This document shows, in pieces, positions 1-8,757 of a stretch of DNA of 64,000 nucleotides (its first letter is position 1; every line of letters starts with the position of its first letter). Both the position numbers and the translations under genes were made by a program. Origin of the DNA: CAYOPZ01 sp964406005. GTDB lineage: Bacteria; Bacteroidota; Bacteroidia; Bacteroidales; SM23-62. The stretch spans positions 1 through 64,000 of the forward strand of contig CAYOPZ010000003.1 in the NCBI GenBank assembly GCA_964406005.1. The letters run 5' to 3'. The notes beneath the pieces were generated by a model. The model was not told where the DNA came from, searched no databases, and saw only the letters and a list, made by a program, of their open reading frames with translations.

Positions 1-1
1 G

Positions 2-157
2 TTGTATTATGGTTTGCAGGGCGTCTTTTACAGGGATCACAAACCGAACGGAGAGAGGTTTGTAATCCCTCGGATTGAGTTTATAATCGGGTTTTCAGGC
101 CGTCCCGGGTTTTATTATCAAGTAATCATTGCAATTAATTGTAGTTGGAGAATATAA
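2..157 (+). CDS. 3' end of an unidentified protein gene (partial)
   Basis: Reading frame 2 is open from the window edge for 51 codons and ends at TAA 155-157. The visible tail alternates hydrophobic and polar residues and is rich in aromatic and glycine residues (for example FIIGFSGRPGFYYQ), which would suit the last strands of an outer-membrane beta-barrel, but that is inference from a short stretch. A stem-loop follows the stop directly, which supports a real gene end. The other two forward frames are closed early. The start and most of the protein lie outside the window, so no function is assigned. Confidence 0.45.
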   Translation: MYYGLQGVFYRDHKPNGERFVIPRIEFIIGFSGRPGFYYQVIIAINCSWRI

Positions 158-190
158 TTCACAACTTTGTGAAAATGTATTTTTTATTTT
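158..190 (+). terminator. stem-loop followed by T-rich tract
   Basis: TTCACAACTTTGTGAA at 158-173 has 7-base perfect arms and begins right after the stop codon of the partial upstream gene. It is followed by the T-rich stretch 178-190. This is a weak but plausible intrinsic terminator; an operator for the downstream ClC gene is the alternative. Confidence 0.4.
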
Positions 191-257
191 AAGAAAGCTT
201 AAGGCAGTCAATGTTTTATAAAGACTTCCATAAATATATTATGTCTGATCCCGGATA

Positions 258-2051
258 ATGGAATGGTTCAAATTTAAAAGTAAGCTGGGCTGGAGGATCA
301 AACTCAGAAGTACAGAATTGATCCATTACCTCAGAACGTCAAATGCAATATATTTTCTCTTATTTTCCATACTGGTCGGGTTAGGCGGCGGTTTCGGGGC
401 AATACTCTTCCGGTGGCTGATTCAATCATTCCAGAATTTGTTTTTTACCAGAGGTGAGGATCTGCTTGGATTTATGGGACGTTATTACATCATCCTCATT
501 CCTGCAATAGGAGGATTGATCATAGGACCTTTGATCCATTTTTTTGCAAAAGAAGCCAAGGGTCACGGGGTTCCGGAAGTAATCGCCTCCATATTCACCG
601 AGGGGGGAAAAATCCGGCCCAGAGTGGCATTTGTCAAAACGATCGTTTCTTCAATCTGCATCGGATCGGGAGGATCTGCAGGAAGAGAGGGCCCGATCAT
701 TCAGATTGGTTCTGCCCTGGGATCCTCCATCGGGCAGATTTTCAGATTGACTGAAGAAAAAACAAAAACCCTGGTGGCCTGCGGGACAGCCGCCGGAATT
801 GCAGCTACATTCAATGCCCCGCTGGGAGGTATTTTTTTCGCACTGGAAGTGATTCTCAGGGATTACGGTCTGCGAAATCTCTCATCTGTTGTTCTGTCGT
901 CAGTCACGGCTACCGTAGTTTCCAGGCATTTTCTGGGAGATTCCCCGGCTTTTCAGCTTCCGGAATTCGAGCTCTACAGCCTTTGGGACATTCCATACTA
1001 CTTTGCCTTTGGATTGATAACGGCCCTGGTTGCATGGCTGTTTATCAAGGTATTGTACAAGAGTGAAGATATTTTCAACAGCCTGAAAGTCCCTGAAATC
1101 GTCAAGCCTGGCATAGGCGGACTGCTCATAGGCCTGATCGGGCTTTATTTCCCCCAAGTATTTGGTGTCGGGTATGAGGTGATTGAAAATTCCGTAAAAG
1201 GAGCAGGATTCGGACTGTATTTGATCGTTGCACTTGTTTTTCTGAAGATCCTTGCAACTTCCATAACTCTCGGTTCGGGGGGGTCCGGAGGTATTTTTGC
1301 CCCTTCCCTTTTTATCGGGGCCCTCCTGGGCGAGTCCTTCGGACAATTCATCGGCCAGATCCTGCCTGGTACGGTCATACCTCCCGGTGCATTTGCACTC
1401 GTTGGTATGGCATCCGTTTTTGCCGGCACATCATTCGCCCCGATTTCTGCCATCCTTCTCCTTTTTGAAATGACGGGGAATTACAAGATCCTTCCTCCCC
1501 TGATGATCACTTGTGTTATTTCAGCCATACTGGTCAGATGGCTTGCCAAAAACTCAATCTATACTTTTAAATTGGTCCGCAGGGGCATAGATATAGATCA
1601 ATACAGGGTACTGGACCTTATGGATGTCGTTACGGTTTCCGATGCCATGATATCCAATATTATCACAGTTTCGTCCCATGAATTGGTGAGAAATGTGGGC
1701 TTGAAGATCAAATCAACGAGCCACAGGGGATTCCCGGTAATTGAAAACAACGGTAAACTGGTTGGAATCGTAACCCGTAAGGATATAAACAGGGCCCTTG
1801 GCAAAGCGGAAGCCGATGCCGAGGTAAGCAGGATCATGACCAGGGATATGACCGTGTGCTTCCCGAACGAAAGTTTAAAAACAGCCCTTCATAAGATGGC
1901 AGAAAGAAATGTCGGCAGAATACCTGTAGTGGAGAGGGATGATAAGGAACATATCATCGGATTGATCACCCGCAAAAGCATTATTACTGCATATAACCGG
2001 GCCATGGAAGATACCAGGAGGAAGGCAGGGAGCCTGCATCAAAACAAATAA
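258..2051 (+). CDS. ClC-family chloride channel/antiporter with C-terminal CBS pair
   Basis: A 597-residue inner-membrane anion transporter. ClC signature segments are in order: GHGVP at residues 102-106, GREGP at 142-146 (E144 is the gating glutamate), and GGIFAPSLF near 346. About 130 C-terminal residues form a CBS-domain pair (two V/I-rich repeats, about 460-590), which in this family binds adenine nucleotides and tunes gating. The second, internal glutamate of E. coli ClcA (E203) aligns with V198 in FFALEV. Valine there is typical of ClC channels rather than coupled H+/Cl- exchangers, so channel-like or weakly coupled transport is possible; that is inference. A second ClC with the same feature lies at 45198. 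The gene converges on the DUF2079 gene with three bases between stop codons. Confidence 0.93.
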   Translation: MEWFKFKSKLGWRIKLRSTELIHYLRTSNAIYFLLFSILVGLGGGFGAILFRWLIQSFQNLFFTRGEDLLGFMGRYYIILIPAIGGLIIGPLIHFFAKEAKGHGVPEVIASIFTEGGKIRPRVAFVKTIVSSICIGSGGSAGREGPIIQIGSALGSSIGQIFRLTEEKTKTLVACGTAAGIAATFNAPLGGIFFALEVILRDYGLRNLSSVVLSSVTATVVSRHFLGDSPAFQLPEFELYSLWDIPYYFAFGLITALVAWLFIKVLYKSEDIFNSLKVPEIVKPGIGGLLIGLIGLYFPQVFGVGYEVIENSVKGAGFGLYLIVALVFLKILATSITLGSGGSGGIFAPSLFIGALLGESFGQFIGQILPGTVIPPGAFALVGMASVFAGTSFAPISAILLLFEMTGNYKILPPLMITCVISAILVRWLAKNSIYTFKLVRRGIDIDQYRVLDLMDVVTVSDAMISNIITVSSHELVRNVGLKIKSTSHRGFPVIENNGKLVGIVTRKDINRALGKAEADAEVSRIMTRDMTVCFPNESLKTALHKMAERNVGRIPVVERDDKEHIIGLITRKSIITAYNRAMEDTRRKAGSLHQNK

Positions 2052-2054
2052 CCG

Positions 2055-3608
2055 TTATTCAGTGATTGAACCCTTACCGGAATAATCCTTCTTTTTCAGG
2101 ATCAGCAGCGGATCTTCATTGACAATCATTTCCCATTCCGGGTTATTGAGATACTTTTCCAGCTCCCGGTCGAATTGTTCCAGGCTGAGCGGATGTGTAT
2201 CGTTCTTTGTGAACACCACAAGATATTCGGCATCATCGACCCAGGGAAAGTAGCGGATATTTTCACGGAAGGCCAGGTGGGGGAGTATGGTTCCCGATGC
2301 GCAGACGCTTGCATTTCCCGGAATCATACTGAGCCGGTCATTCACCCTGGAGACATCAAAAGTTGCCGAATACATTTCCGGGCTGAAAAAAGTGTATTTT
2401 GTAGTAATCCACCACCATGGCAATACACGGTTCCCGGCATTAAATTTATAAGCGGTTATGGAAAGTGTGGCAACACACACCAGTAATCCGGCAATGCTCT
2501 GAAGCATTTTTTTGCGAAATGATGCAATGAGAAGAAATACCGCAACAGGAAGAATGGAAACGAATTCAATGGAATAATACAGTTCAACACTCCAGCGGAC
2601 CGGATCGTCATTGAGCATTTTCTTGGCAATAATGGGGATAAACAGTATAAGGTACCTGGGGCGAAGGAACAACAGCACCCCTCCGGATATTAGATAAACG
2701 GTGTAAAACTCGAATTTTACCCTGTCGAAAGCCGGGTCTCCGGAGAAGTTTGTAAACAGCAGTCGCAGGGTTTTGACAGGGTGCCTCAGGATGAATTCCA
2801 CGGCCTGCCCGGGATTTTTCCCCAACTCGGAATAGTTGAACAGGGTAAACGTTTTTTCCGGCGTTTCGGCAGCGGGAATAATTACCCTGAAAACAATAAT
2901 AAAATAAGCCAGAGAGATAAGAACCATAGAGAGCGCCCCCCATCTCATGGGTTTGACCTTCCGGTACGTTATCAAAAAAAAGAAACCTATGAACAGTGTC
3001 CACAGGGCCATATCTTCCCTGCTTGTAAGTATGAAAAAAAGGCATAGAGCGGCAGGGATCCATTTTTTCTTTTCGAAAAAATAGAGGAGTACCGGAACCA
3101 TGGACGAGGCCATGATCGCGAGATTGCAATCACTGGTGAAGGATGTCCACCTGCCCAGGATCAGGAAATAATGCAGCCCGGCCAGTATGGGGAGCAGTTT
3201 GTTCTCGGATTTCAGTTCTATCAGCCTGTATACTGCCCAGGCTCCGAAAACAATGATAACGGACTGAATGAACAAAAGGGTATACGTGCCCGTAAGCCAT
3301 GTAAGCACCCAATACAAGGGTATAAACAGCATAAGCGTAAACGAGACATGATCCTGGATAAATTTCACATTGCCGGGATAGACCGGGACGATACTGTTCT
3401 GAAAATGGGCATAATCATAAAAGGCAAAATTGTATGCACCATAGTCAAAGGCATTGGTGCGGAAGAAATAATGATTGCAGAAATACATTGTAAGGAGAAG
3501 CAGTCCCAGGCCAAGGAGCATAAAATGAAATATTCTGTCCCGTTTATGGCTTTTGAGTGCACCGGTTTTCGTCATCAGAGAACATATGGATGGATGAAAT
3601 CCCGGCAT
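2055..3608 (-). CDS. DUF2079 family polytopic membrane protein
   Basis: A 517-residue protein with about ten hydrophobic segments beginning near residue 28. The FDYGAYNFAFYDYAHFQN region near 55-70, a following QDH and the C-terminal soluble portion with a PGNASVCASGTILPHL-like segment match my memory of DUF2079. That family is membrane-embedded and related in layout to GT-C glycosyltransferases, but has no assigned reaction. Methionine 12 (start at 3575) is an equally good start; the first 11 residues look non-essential. The gene stands alone, convergent with the ClC gene and divergent from the YceI operon. No function is proposed beyond the family name. Confidence 0.8.
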   Translation of the reverse strand: MPGFHPSICSLMTKTGALKSHKRDRIFHFMLLGLGLLLLTMYFCNHYFFRTNAFDYGAYNFAFYDYAHFQNSIVPVYPGNVKFIQDHVSFTLMLFIPLYWVLTWLTGTYTLLFIQSVIIVFGAWAVYRLIELKSENKLLPILAGLHYFLILGRWTSFTSDCNLAIMASSMVPVLLYFFEKKKWIPAALCLFFILTSREDMALWTLFIGFFFLITYRKVKPMRWGALSMVLISLAYFIIVFRVIIPAAETPEKTFTLFNYSELGKNPGQAVEFILRHPVKTLRLLFTNFSGDPAFDRVKFEFYTVYLISGGVLLFLRPRYLILFIPIIAKKMLNDDPVRWSVELYYSIEFVSILPVAVFLLIASFRKKMLQSIAGLLVCVATLSITAYKFNAGNRVLPWWWITTKYTFFSPEMYSATFDVSRVNDRLSMIPGNASVCASGTILPHLAFRENIRYFPWVDDAEYLVVFTKNDTHPLSLEQFDRELEKYLNNPEWEMIVNEDPLLILKKKDYSGKGSITE

Positions 3609-3716
3609 AAAAATAGCGTTTTCCGTTGAAAATCATATACATTAATGCAACTGAGGGAGATCACAGCCCTTTGAATTCTTTATGACATAAATCATGGTCT
3701 TTTTTTTTGAAATAAA

Positions 3717-3724
3717 TAATTTTG
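3717..3724 (+). promoter_or_regulatory. -7 box of the YceI/barrel/Rrf2 operon
   Basis: TAATTTTG matches the Bacteroidota -7 form TAnnTTTG and lies 48 bases before the first start codon. No TTTG at the usual 19-21 base spacing was found, so the -33 half is weak. An Rrf2-type operator may lie between here and 3773, but no clear dyad was seen. Confidence 0.45.
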
Positions 3725-3772
3725 AGGTCCTAATCCTACTAAAATGATAGAATCAATAGAAATAATAGTATT

Positions 3773-4387
3773 ATGAAAAATTACAAGATCAAACTTATTC
3801 TGATGGTAATTGTCCCGGTCATTGGGCTGAAGGTATTGAATGCACAGGCAACCTATGATCTTTCGGTTGACAAAACAGCCATCCGGGTGACCGGTACTTC
3901 AAACGTTCATGACTGGGAAATGGATGTTGAACATCCCTCGGGGCGTGCGGTATTTAATATGAACAGTACCTCTCCATCCGGTATTGAGAACCTGTATTTA
4001 ACCATACGTTCCGACCGGATTGTCAGCGGGAAAAGCATTATGGACCAGAAAACAAGAAATGCCCTTCTGGCTGACGAATTTTCCGAGATCTCATTCAGAC
4101 TTGATGAAGTAACCGAATTTACTGCGGGTGAAGGAAAACTCAGCGGGAACGTCAAAGGGACCCTTTTCGTAGCCGGCAGGATACAGGTCATATCCCTTCC
4201 TTTTTCCGGGACTTACCGGGGGGATTTGATCGAGATATCCGGCAATAAGAGTCTGAATATGTCGGATTTTGATGTTAAACCTCCGATAGCGATGCTGGGG
4301 GCGCTCAAGACGGGAGATACCGTTGGTATCATTTTCATTACTACCTGGGTAAGGCACAGGGAAGAAAGTGCTTTCCTGGGTGATTAA
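3773..4387 (+). CDS. YceI family periplasmic protein (first copy)
   Basis: A 204-residue protein with a Sec signal peptide (hydrophobic core 9-24, likely cut after NAQ near 26). The mature part starts with the YceI pattern TGTSNVHDWEMDVEHPSG, followed by beta-rich segments and a C-terminal SDFDVKPPIAM. YceI proteins are lipocalin-like barrels that hold isoprenoid or quinone-type lipids in the periplasm; the ligand here cannot be read from the sequence. It is the first gene of a four-gene run: 30 bases to a predicted outer-membrane barrel, then a second YceI-like protein, then an Rrf2 regulator. That order suggests a lipid- or redox-linked envelope function under local Rrf2 control. Confidence 0.88.
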   Translation: MKNYKIKLILMVIVPVIGLKVLNAQATYDLSVDKTAIRVTGTSNVHDWEMDVEHPSGRAVFNMNSTSPSGIENLYLTIRSDRIVSGKSIMDQKTRNALLADEFSEISFRLDEVTEFTAGEGKLSGNVKGTLFVAGRIQVISLPFSGTYRGDLIEISGNKSLNMSDFDVKPPIAMLGALKTGDTVGIIFITTWVRHREESAFLGD

Positions 4388-4417
4388 CCTTTCATTATTA
4401 ATATAAATCGTAATCTT

Positions 4418-5641
4418 ATGAACAGAATGGCTTTTTTAATGTTGGTGCTGCTATTTGCCGCACAGGCGAATGGACAGCAATTCGAGGAGAAAATGCTGGA
4501 TGCTGCGGAATTTGACGGGCCTGAGGTTGATGTAGGTGCAGATTTTGCCATACAATATCAAGGACTGAAACACACTGCGGACAGTGCACTGATTCCGCTT
4601 GGAAAGAATGTGAATCTCCCTACGGCAAACCTGAACATTTCCGCTGACCTGTCGCCCGGGATCAGGGTTAATCTTATCACATACCTTTCATCGAGGCATC
4701 ATCCCGAGGCCTGGGTGAAAGGCGGGTATCTGCTGATTGATCAGCTGCCCTTTACAAATTCTTCCTTCCTGAACAGGTTAATGAATGTGCTTACACTGAA
4801 AATGGGTGTTATGGAACTCAATTTCGGTGATGCCCATTTTCGCCGTTCGGATAACGGCAGGGTAACTGCAAATCCATTCGTGGGGAACTATATTATGAAT
4901 GCCTTCACTACGGCTCCTGCATTCGAAGCCATGGTAAGGAAAAACGATCTGATCTTCATGGGAGGGATAACCTCCGGTAGCCTGAGACCGGATCTTGCCA
5001 GTTTTTCCGGGAATACCTATTCCTCGTATAACCTGGGCGATGAGCTGGGTTTTTACACCAAACTGGGTTTCGACAGGCAGTTCACGGAAGATTTCAGGCT
5101 CAGGGGGACCGTTTCGGGATATTACTGCGGGAACCATCATTTCGGATCCCTGTATAACGGTGACCGTACCGGTTCGAGGTATTACCTTGTCATGAAACTC
5201 AAGACGGGAAACGCGGAGGATGTGGATATTTCGTCCGGCCATACATCCGGCCGATGGGGTCCGGGTTTTACCGATAAGAATTCGGCAATGATGCTGAATG
5301 TGTTTACGAAATTCCACGGCCTGGAATTTTTCGGGACATACGAGAAGACTACGGGAACAGGAGCTTTCAGCGGGGCTGAATTTGATTTTAACCAGTTTGC
5401 CCTCGAAGCCTTATACCGCTTTGGAAAAGACGGACAGTTCTACGGAGGCGGGCGCTTCAATGCCGTATCCAATGACCGTGACCAGGATATTTCAAGGTTG
5501 CAGGTGGAAGCGGGATGGTCTCTGACAGAGAATATCATGCTGAAAGCCGAATATGTTAAACAGGACTATAACAACTTTACCGGGTACGGCCAGAATGCAG
5601 GTTTCAATGGTTTGATGGTTGAAGCCGCCGTATCCTTCTAG
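4418..5641 (+). CDS. predicted outer-membrane beta-barrel protein
   Basis: A 407-residue protein with a clear signal peptide (MNRMAFLMLVLLFAAQANGQ). The rest is made of alternating amphipathic strands with aromatic girdles (for example GFYTKLGFDRQF, FFGTYEKTTG, LMVEAAVSF at the C terminus), and it ends in phenylalanine as many barrel proteins do. It resembles porin-like proteins of Bacteroidota that I cannot assign to a named family. It lies between two YceI-like genes, 30 and 22 bases away, so the three are almost certainly one transcript. A channel or lipid-handling partner for the YceI proteins is a reasonable guess, not shown by the sequence. Confidence 0.75.
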   Translation: MNRMAFLMLVLLFAAQANGQQFEEKMLDAAEFDGPEVDVGADFAIQYQGLKHTADSALIPLGKNVNLPTANLNISADLSPGIRVNLITYLSSRHHPEAWVKGGYLLIDQLPFTNSSFLNRLMNVLTLKMGVMELNFGDAHFRRSDNGRVTANPFVGNYIMNAFTTAPAFEAMVRKNDLIFMGGITSGSLRPDLASFSGNTYSSYNLGDELGFYTKLGFDRQFTEDFRLRGTVSGYYCGNHHFGSLYNGDRTGSRYYLVMKLKTGNAEDVDISSGHTSGRWGPGFTDKNSAMMLNVFTKFHGLEFFGTYEKTTGTGAFSGAEFDFNQFALEALYRFGKDGQFYGGGRFNAVSNDRDQDISRLQVEAGWSLTENIMLKAEYVKQDYNNFTGYGQNAGFNGLMVEAAVSF

Positions 5642-5663
5642 CCGTTTTAAATGAACTCTCATT

Positions 5664-6269
5664 ATGGAATCCATGGTGGCGATCGTTTCATTTTTATTTC
5701 TTCTGATTCCGTTGAATACGGAAGCGATGTCGGAGGGGGATCATGAGGATGCTTCCTGCGCCTGTTATATTAAAATACTGGGAAGCACCAATCTGAATTC
5801 ATTCGAACTGGAATATTCGTTCGGTACACATCCCGTTTCATTTCACCTGGCTCCTGACGGATCTACAACCGGATCCGGCAGGCTGAACCTCCCGGTAAAA
5901 GAATTCAGAGGGAAGTCGGAAGGAATGGAAAAAGACTTTTATGCATTGGTAAAATCAGACCTGTATCCCTCAATTGTCATTGAATTCTATGAGATCACTG
6001 ATTCAGGCCGGGACACTAAAAGCAATATGGTAAAAGCAGGCATTACAATGGCCGGTATCACCAGGGTGTACGATATCCTCTGTGAAGTGGAAAGGAACCC
6101 GGAAGGCGGTTTGTGCCTGAGAGGGGATAAAACCATTATGATCTCTGATTTCAAGCTCGATCCCCCGGTAAAATTCTTTGGCCTGGTTAGGGTGCAGGAT
6201 TTTATCAATGTTGATTTTTCTGTTAATTTTACAGAAAGGGAGCAGGCAGACCTGATGATCAGCAAATGA
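5664..6269 (+). CDS. YceI-like periplasmic protein (second, divergent copy)
   Basis: A 201-residue protein with a signal peptide (hydrophobic 4-18) and a diverged YceI domain. The core LGSTNLNSFELEY replaces the TGTSNVHDWEM of the first copy, and the C-terminal DFKLDPPVKFFGLVRV corresponds to DFDVKPPIAMLGALKT there. A CAC pair follows the signal sequence. It differs enough from the copy at 3773 to be a specialised paralogue rather than a recent duplicate. Its last four bases overlap the start of the Rrf2 gene (ATGA), which implies translational coupling. Confidence 0.78.
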   Translation: MESMVAIVSFLFLLIPLNTEAMSEGDHEDASCACYIKILGSTNLNSFELEYSFGTHPVSFHLAPDGSTTGSGRLNLPVKEFRGKSEGMEKDFYALVKSDLYPSIVIEFYEITDSGRDTKSNMVKAGITMAGITRVYDILCEVERNPEGGLCLRGDKTIMISDFKLDPPVKFFGLVRVQDFINVDFSVNFTEREQADLMISK

Positions 6270-6700
6270 AATTCAATACCAAAACCCGGTATGGAATCCG
6301 GGCTATGCTTGAAATATCCATGGCAGACCGGGAAGGGGGGATATATCAGAAAGACATAGCTCAGAACCAGGGTATTTCTGTAAAATATCTTGATCATATC
6401 ATTTCTTCCCTCAAAGTGGCAGGACTCATACGTAATGCCAGAGGTAAAAACAGCGGCTACAGGCTGGCGCGTTCCCCTGCCGAGATCACTACCTATGATA
6501 TTTACAGAGCCTTCAATTACGATCTTGAAGTCAATGACTGCGTTGCAGGAGATTCGGAATGCGCACGATATGATATCTGCTCGGTCAAGGATTTCTGGAT
6601 CGATCTTAATCGTCTGATCGTTGACTACCTGCGTTCCCGGACACTGGAGGACCTCAGGCTTAAGGAGAGAAGATTATTGTCGGAAAAATCAGGGAACTGA
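6266..6700 (+). CDS. Rrf2 family transcriptional regulator, probable Fe-S sensor
   Basis: A 144-residue winged-helix protein beginning MKFNTKTRYGIRAMLEIS, the usual Rrf2 opening. The recognition-helix region is GISVKYLDHIISSLKVAGL, followed by the wing RNARGKNSGYRLAR. Three cysteines at 92, 99 and 105 (C-x6-C-x5-C) sit where IscR has its cluster ligands, so an iron-sulfur cofactor sensing iron-sulfur status, oxygen or nitric oxide is likely. The start overlaps the preceding YceI stop by four bases, so the regulator is the last gene of the operon it probably controls. The target site was not identified. Confidence 0.9.
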   Translation: MKFNTKTRYGIRAMLEISMADREGGIYQKDIAQNQGISVKYLDHIISSLKVAGLIRNARGKNSGYRLARSPAEITTYDIYRAFNYDLEVNDCVAGDSECARYDICSVKDFWIDLNRLIVDYLRSRTLEDLRLKERRLLSEKSGN

Positions 6701-6737
6701 CAGACGGGATTTCAGGTACGTTTTATTCAGGATTTCC

Positions 6738-6745
6738 TAAATTTG
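6738..6745 (+). promoter_or_regulatory. -7 box before the YfiR-SpoIIE/SiaC pair
   Basis: TAAATTTG matches TAnnTTTG, 33 bases before the start of the phosphatase gene. No -33 TTTG at proper spacing was seen. Confidence 0.45.
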
Positions 6746-6777
6746 TCGGGAAGAAAACGAAATCCATAAAGGATTGT

Positions 6778-8724
6778 ATGGATTGCTGCAGTGATAAATG
6801 TTCCCGGACAAATCCCTTCGCCTGCCGGCATTTAATTAAAAGCGGCTGGCTTTATTCAGTTTTGTTTTTTTTCGTTTTCTGCCATCAGGGTTTTGCACAG
6901 GTTTTATCGGAAGAATGGCAGAAATCCGAATACCTCATTTTACTGTCCGGCTACATAAGCTGGGAGGATGAGGATCAGATCGACACCTTTGAGATCGGTG
7001 TTCTGGCATCAGAGCCTGTCTATACGGAATTAAGTTTCAAGGCGGAATCGAGGAGCATTAAAACAAAACCCTTTCAGGTGACCTTTTTTAAAAGGATCAG
7101 GGACATCCGGCCTGTGAACATCCTGTATGTCGGGGAGGAAATAAATGTTTCATTGCGCAGGGTATGGAACCGCGTCATCGACCAGCCCGTACTGATCGTG
7201 ACCGACAGCAGCAACCTCTATGAATATACAATGATCAACCTTCTGAGCATGAACTTTGGTTCCGATCCGTTTGAAATCAACAAGGCCAATATCGAGGCCG
7301 CGGGATTGGCCGTTTCGGCAAAAATACTGGCATTCGGAGGTACGGAAGAAGATCTCCGTGAGATATACAGGGCATCGGAAGAGGAGCTTGCACAAAGGAA
7401 ATCGGAAATAGATGAACTGAATGAAGAACTTCAGCATAAGCAGACCCTGCTGGATTCAAGCATGAGGGCGCTTCAGCAGCGGATGCTGGAAATTGACCAG
7501 CTGAACGGGGAAATCCGGCTGCAGACCATCCAGCTTGACAGCCTGTCGGATAACGTTGAACTGAAACAGCAGGATCTGGCCGGGAAGATCCGGCTGCTCG
7601 ATGAACAGGAAGGGAAGATCGGGGCAAGGGAGGCAGAAATCAGCACGCTGAATGAGGAGATTGCAGGTAAGGAAAAGGAGATACAGAACCGCAGCGATAC
7701 CATAAAGGAACAGCAAAGGGACATCCGGCAACAAAAAGCTCTGATGGATGAACAGCAGGCCATCCTTGATGATCAGAGCCTGCAGATCGAGTGGCAGAAG
7801 CATGTGCTGATTTTTTTCATCATTCTTTCCATGCTTGTACTGGTTCTGGGATTTTTCGTTTACAGGGCTTACAGGGTTAAAAAACGGACCAACAGGATAC
7901 TCAGGGAGAAGAACCATATCATCCGGGAACAAAATGAGAATATAACTGCGAGCATCTATTATGCCCTGACCATTCAACAGGCTATGCTTCCTGTTGAAGA
8001 TGAAATGAACAATCTCTTCAGTACATTCATCATCTTTTATCCGAAGGATATAGTTTCCGGTGATTTCTACTGGTTCTCTCACCTGGGGAAAAAGAAATCC
8101 GGAGAAGATACAAGCTTTGTCGCCGTAGTGGATTGCACAGGGCACGGTGTTCCCGGAGGATTCCTGTCGATGATCGGCGCCAGGATGCTGAGTGAAATCA
8201 TTAACGAAAATAAGGTTTATCAGACCGACAGGATACTGGAACTGATGGATCAGAGATTGCGTCAGGCTCTGCACCAGCATAAGTCGGAAAATGATGACGG
8301 CATGGAAGTATGTCTATGTAAAATTGTGAGGCTGCCTCCTGAAAATGAGAAACGGCCGGAGATTTATATCAGTTATACAGGGGCACGCCTGCCACTGTTC
8401 CTGGTGCGGAACAATCAGCCTGTGGAAACCGTCAAAGCCGACAGGAGGACCATAGGAGGCAAACATTTCAATCCGTCGCCTTTTACAAAGAAAGAGTTAT
8501 CGCTGGAGGAAGGTGACCGGATCTTCCTGGCCACTGACGGATTGATGGACCAGAACGCACCGTCCCGGGAGCGGTTTGGATCCCCGAGGTTTATTCAATT
8601 TATCAATGATCAAGGGAATATTTCCATGTGGGAACTGAAAGTCAGACTTGAAGAATTGATGCTCGGATTCATGAAAACAGAAAAACAAAGGGATGATATT
8701 ACCATAATGGGTATAAAACTTTAA
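6778..8724 (+). CDS. YfiR-domain membrane protein fused to SpoIIE/PP2C phosphatase
   Basis: A 648-residue protein. After a signal-like segment (about 24-41), residues 45-187 match the YfiR (DUF4154) periplasmic fold, ending INKANIEAAGLAVSAKILAF. A long coiled coil (about 190-340) rich in E, Q, L and I leads to one membrane span (about 342-364). The cytoplasmic C-terminal half is a SpoIIE/PP2C serine-threonine phosphatase: DIVSGDFYW near 423, DCTGHGVPGG near 458, DGLMDQ and the terminal DDITIMGIKL carry the metal-binding aspartates. YfiR is elsewhere a separate periplasmic repressor of a diguanylate cyclase; here it is the built-in sensor of a phosphatase. It is followed 33 bases later by a SiaC-like protein, its likely substrate. 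The pairing parallels SiaA-SiaC of Pseudomonas. Confidence 0.88.
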   Translation: MDCCSDKCSRTNPFACRHLIKSGWLYSVLFFFVFCHQGFAQVLSEEWQKSEYLILLSGYISWEDEDQIDTFEIGVLASEPVYTELSFKAESRSIKTKPFQVTFFKRIRDIRPVNILYVGEEINVSLRRVWNRVIDQPVLIVTDSSNLYEYTMINLLSMNFGSDPFEINKANIEAAGLAVSAKILAFGGTEEDLREIYRASEEELAQRKSEIDELNEELQHKQTLLDSSMRALQQRMLEIDQLNGEIRLQTIQLDSLSDNVELKQQDLAGKIRLLDEQEGKIGAREAEISTLNEEIAGKEKEIQNRSDTIKEQQRDIRQQKALMDEQQAILDDQSLQIEWQKHVLIFFIILSMLVLVLGFFVYRAYRVKKRTNRILREKNHIIREQNENITASIYYALTIQQAMLPVEDEMNNLFSTFIIFYPKDIVSGDFYWFSHLGKKKSGEDTSFVAVVDCTGHGVPGGFLSMIGARMLSEIINENKVYQTDRILELMDQRLRQALHQHKSENDDGMEVCLCKIVRLPPENEKRPEIYISYTGARLPLFLVRNNQPVETVKADRRTIGGKHFNPSPFTKKELSLEEGDRIFLATDGLMDQNAPSRERFGSPRFIQFINDQGNISMWELKVRLEELMLGFMKTEKQRDDITIMGIKL

Positions 8725-8757
8725 CTTTAGTCAATTATTCAGAACAGGCATCCCATC

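Noticed and set aside
7456..8280. 274-codon open frame opposite the YfiR-SpoIIE gene
   Set aside because: Complement of the coiled coil and phosphatase domain; low-complexity and without family match.
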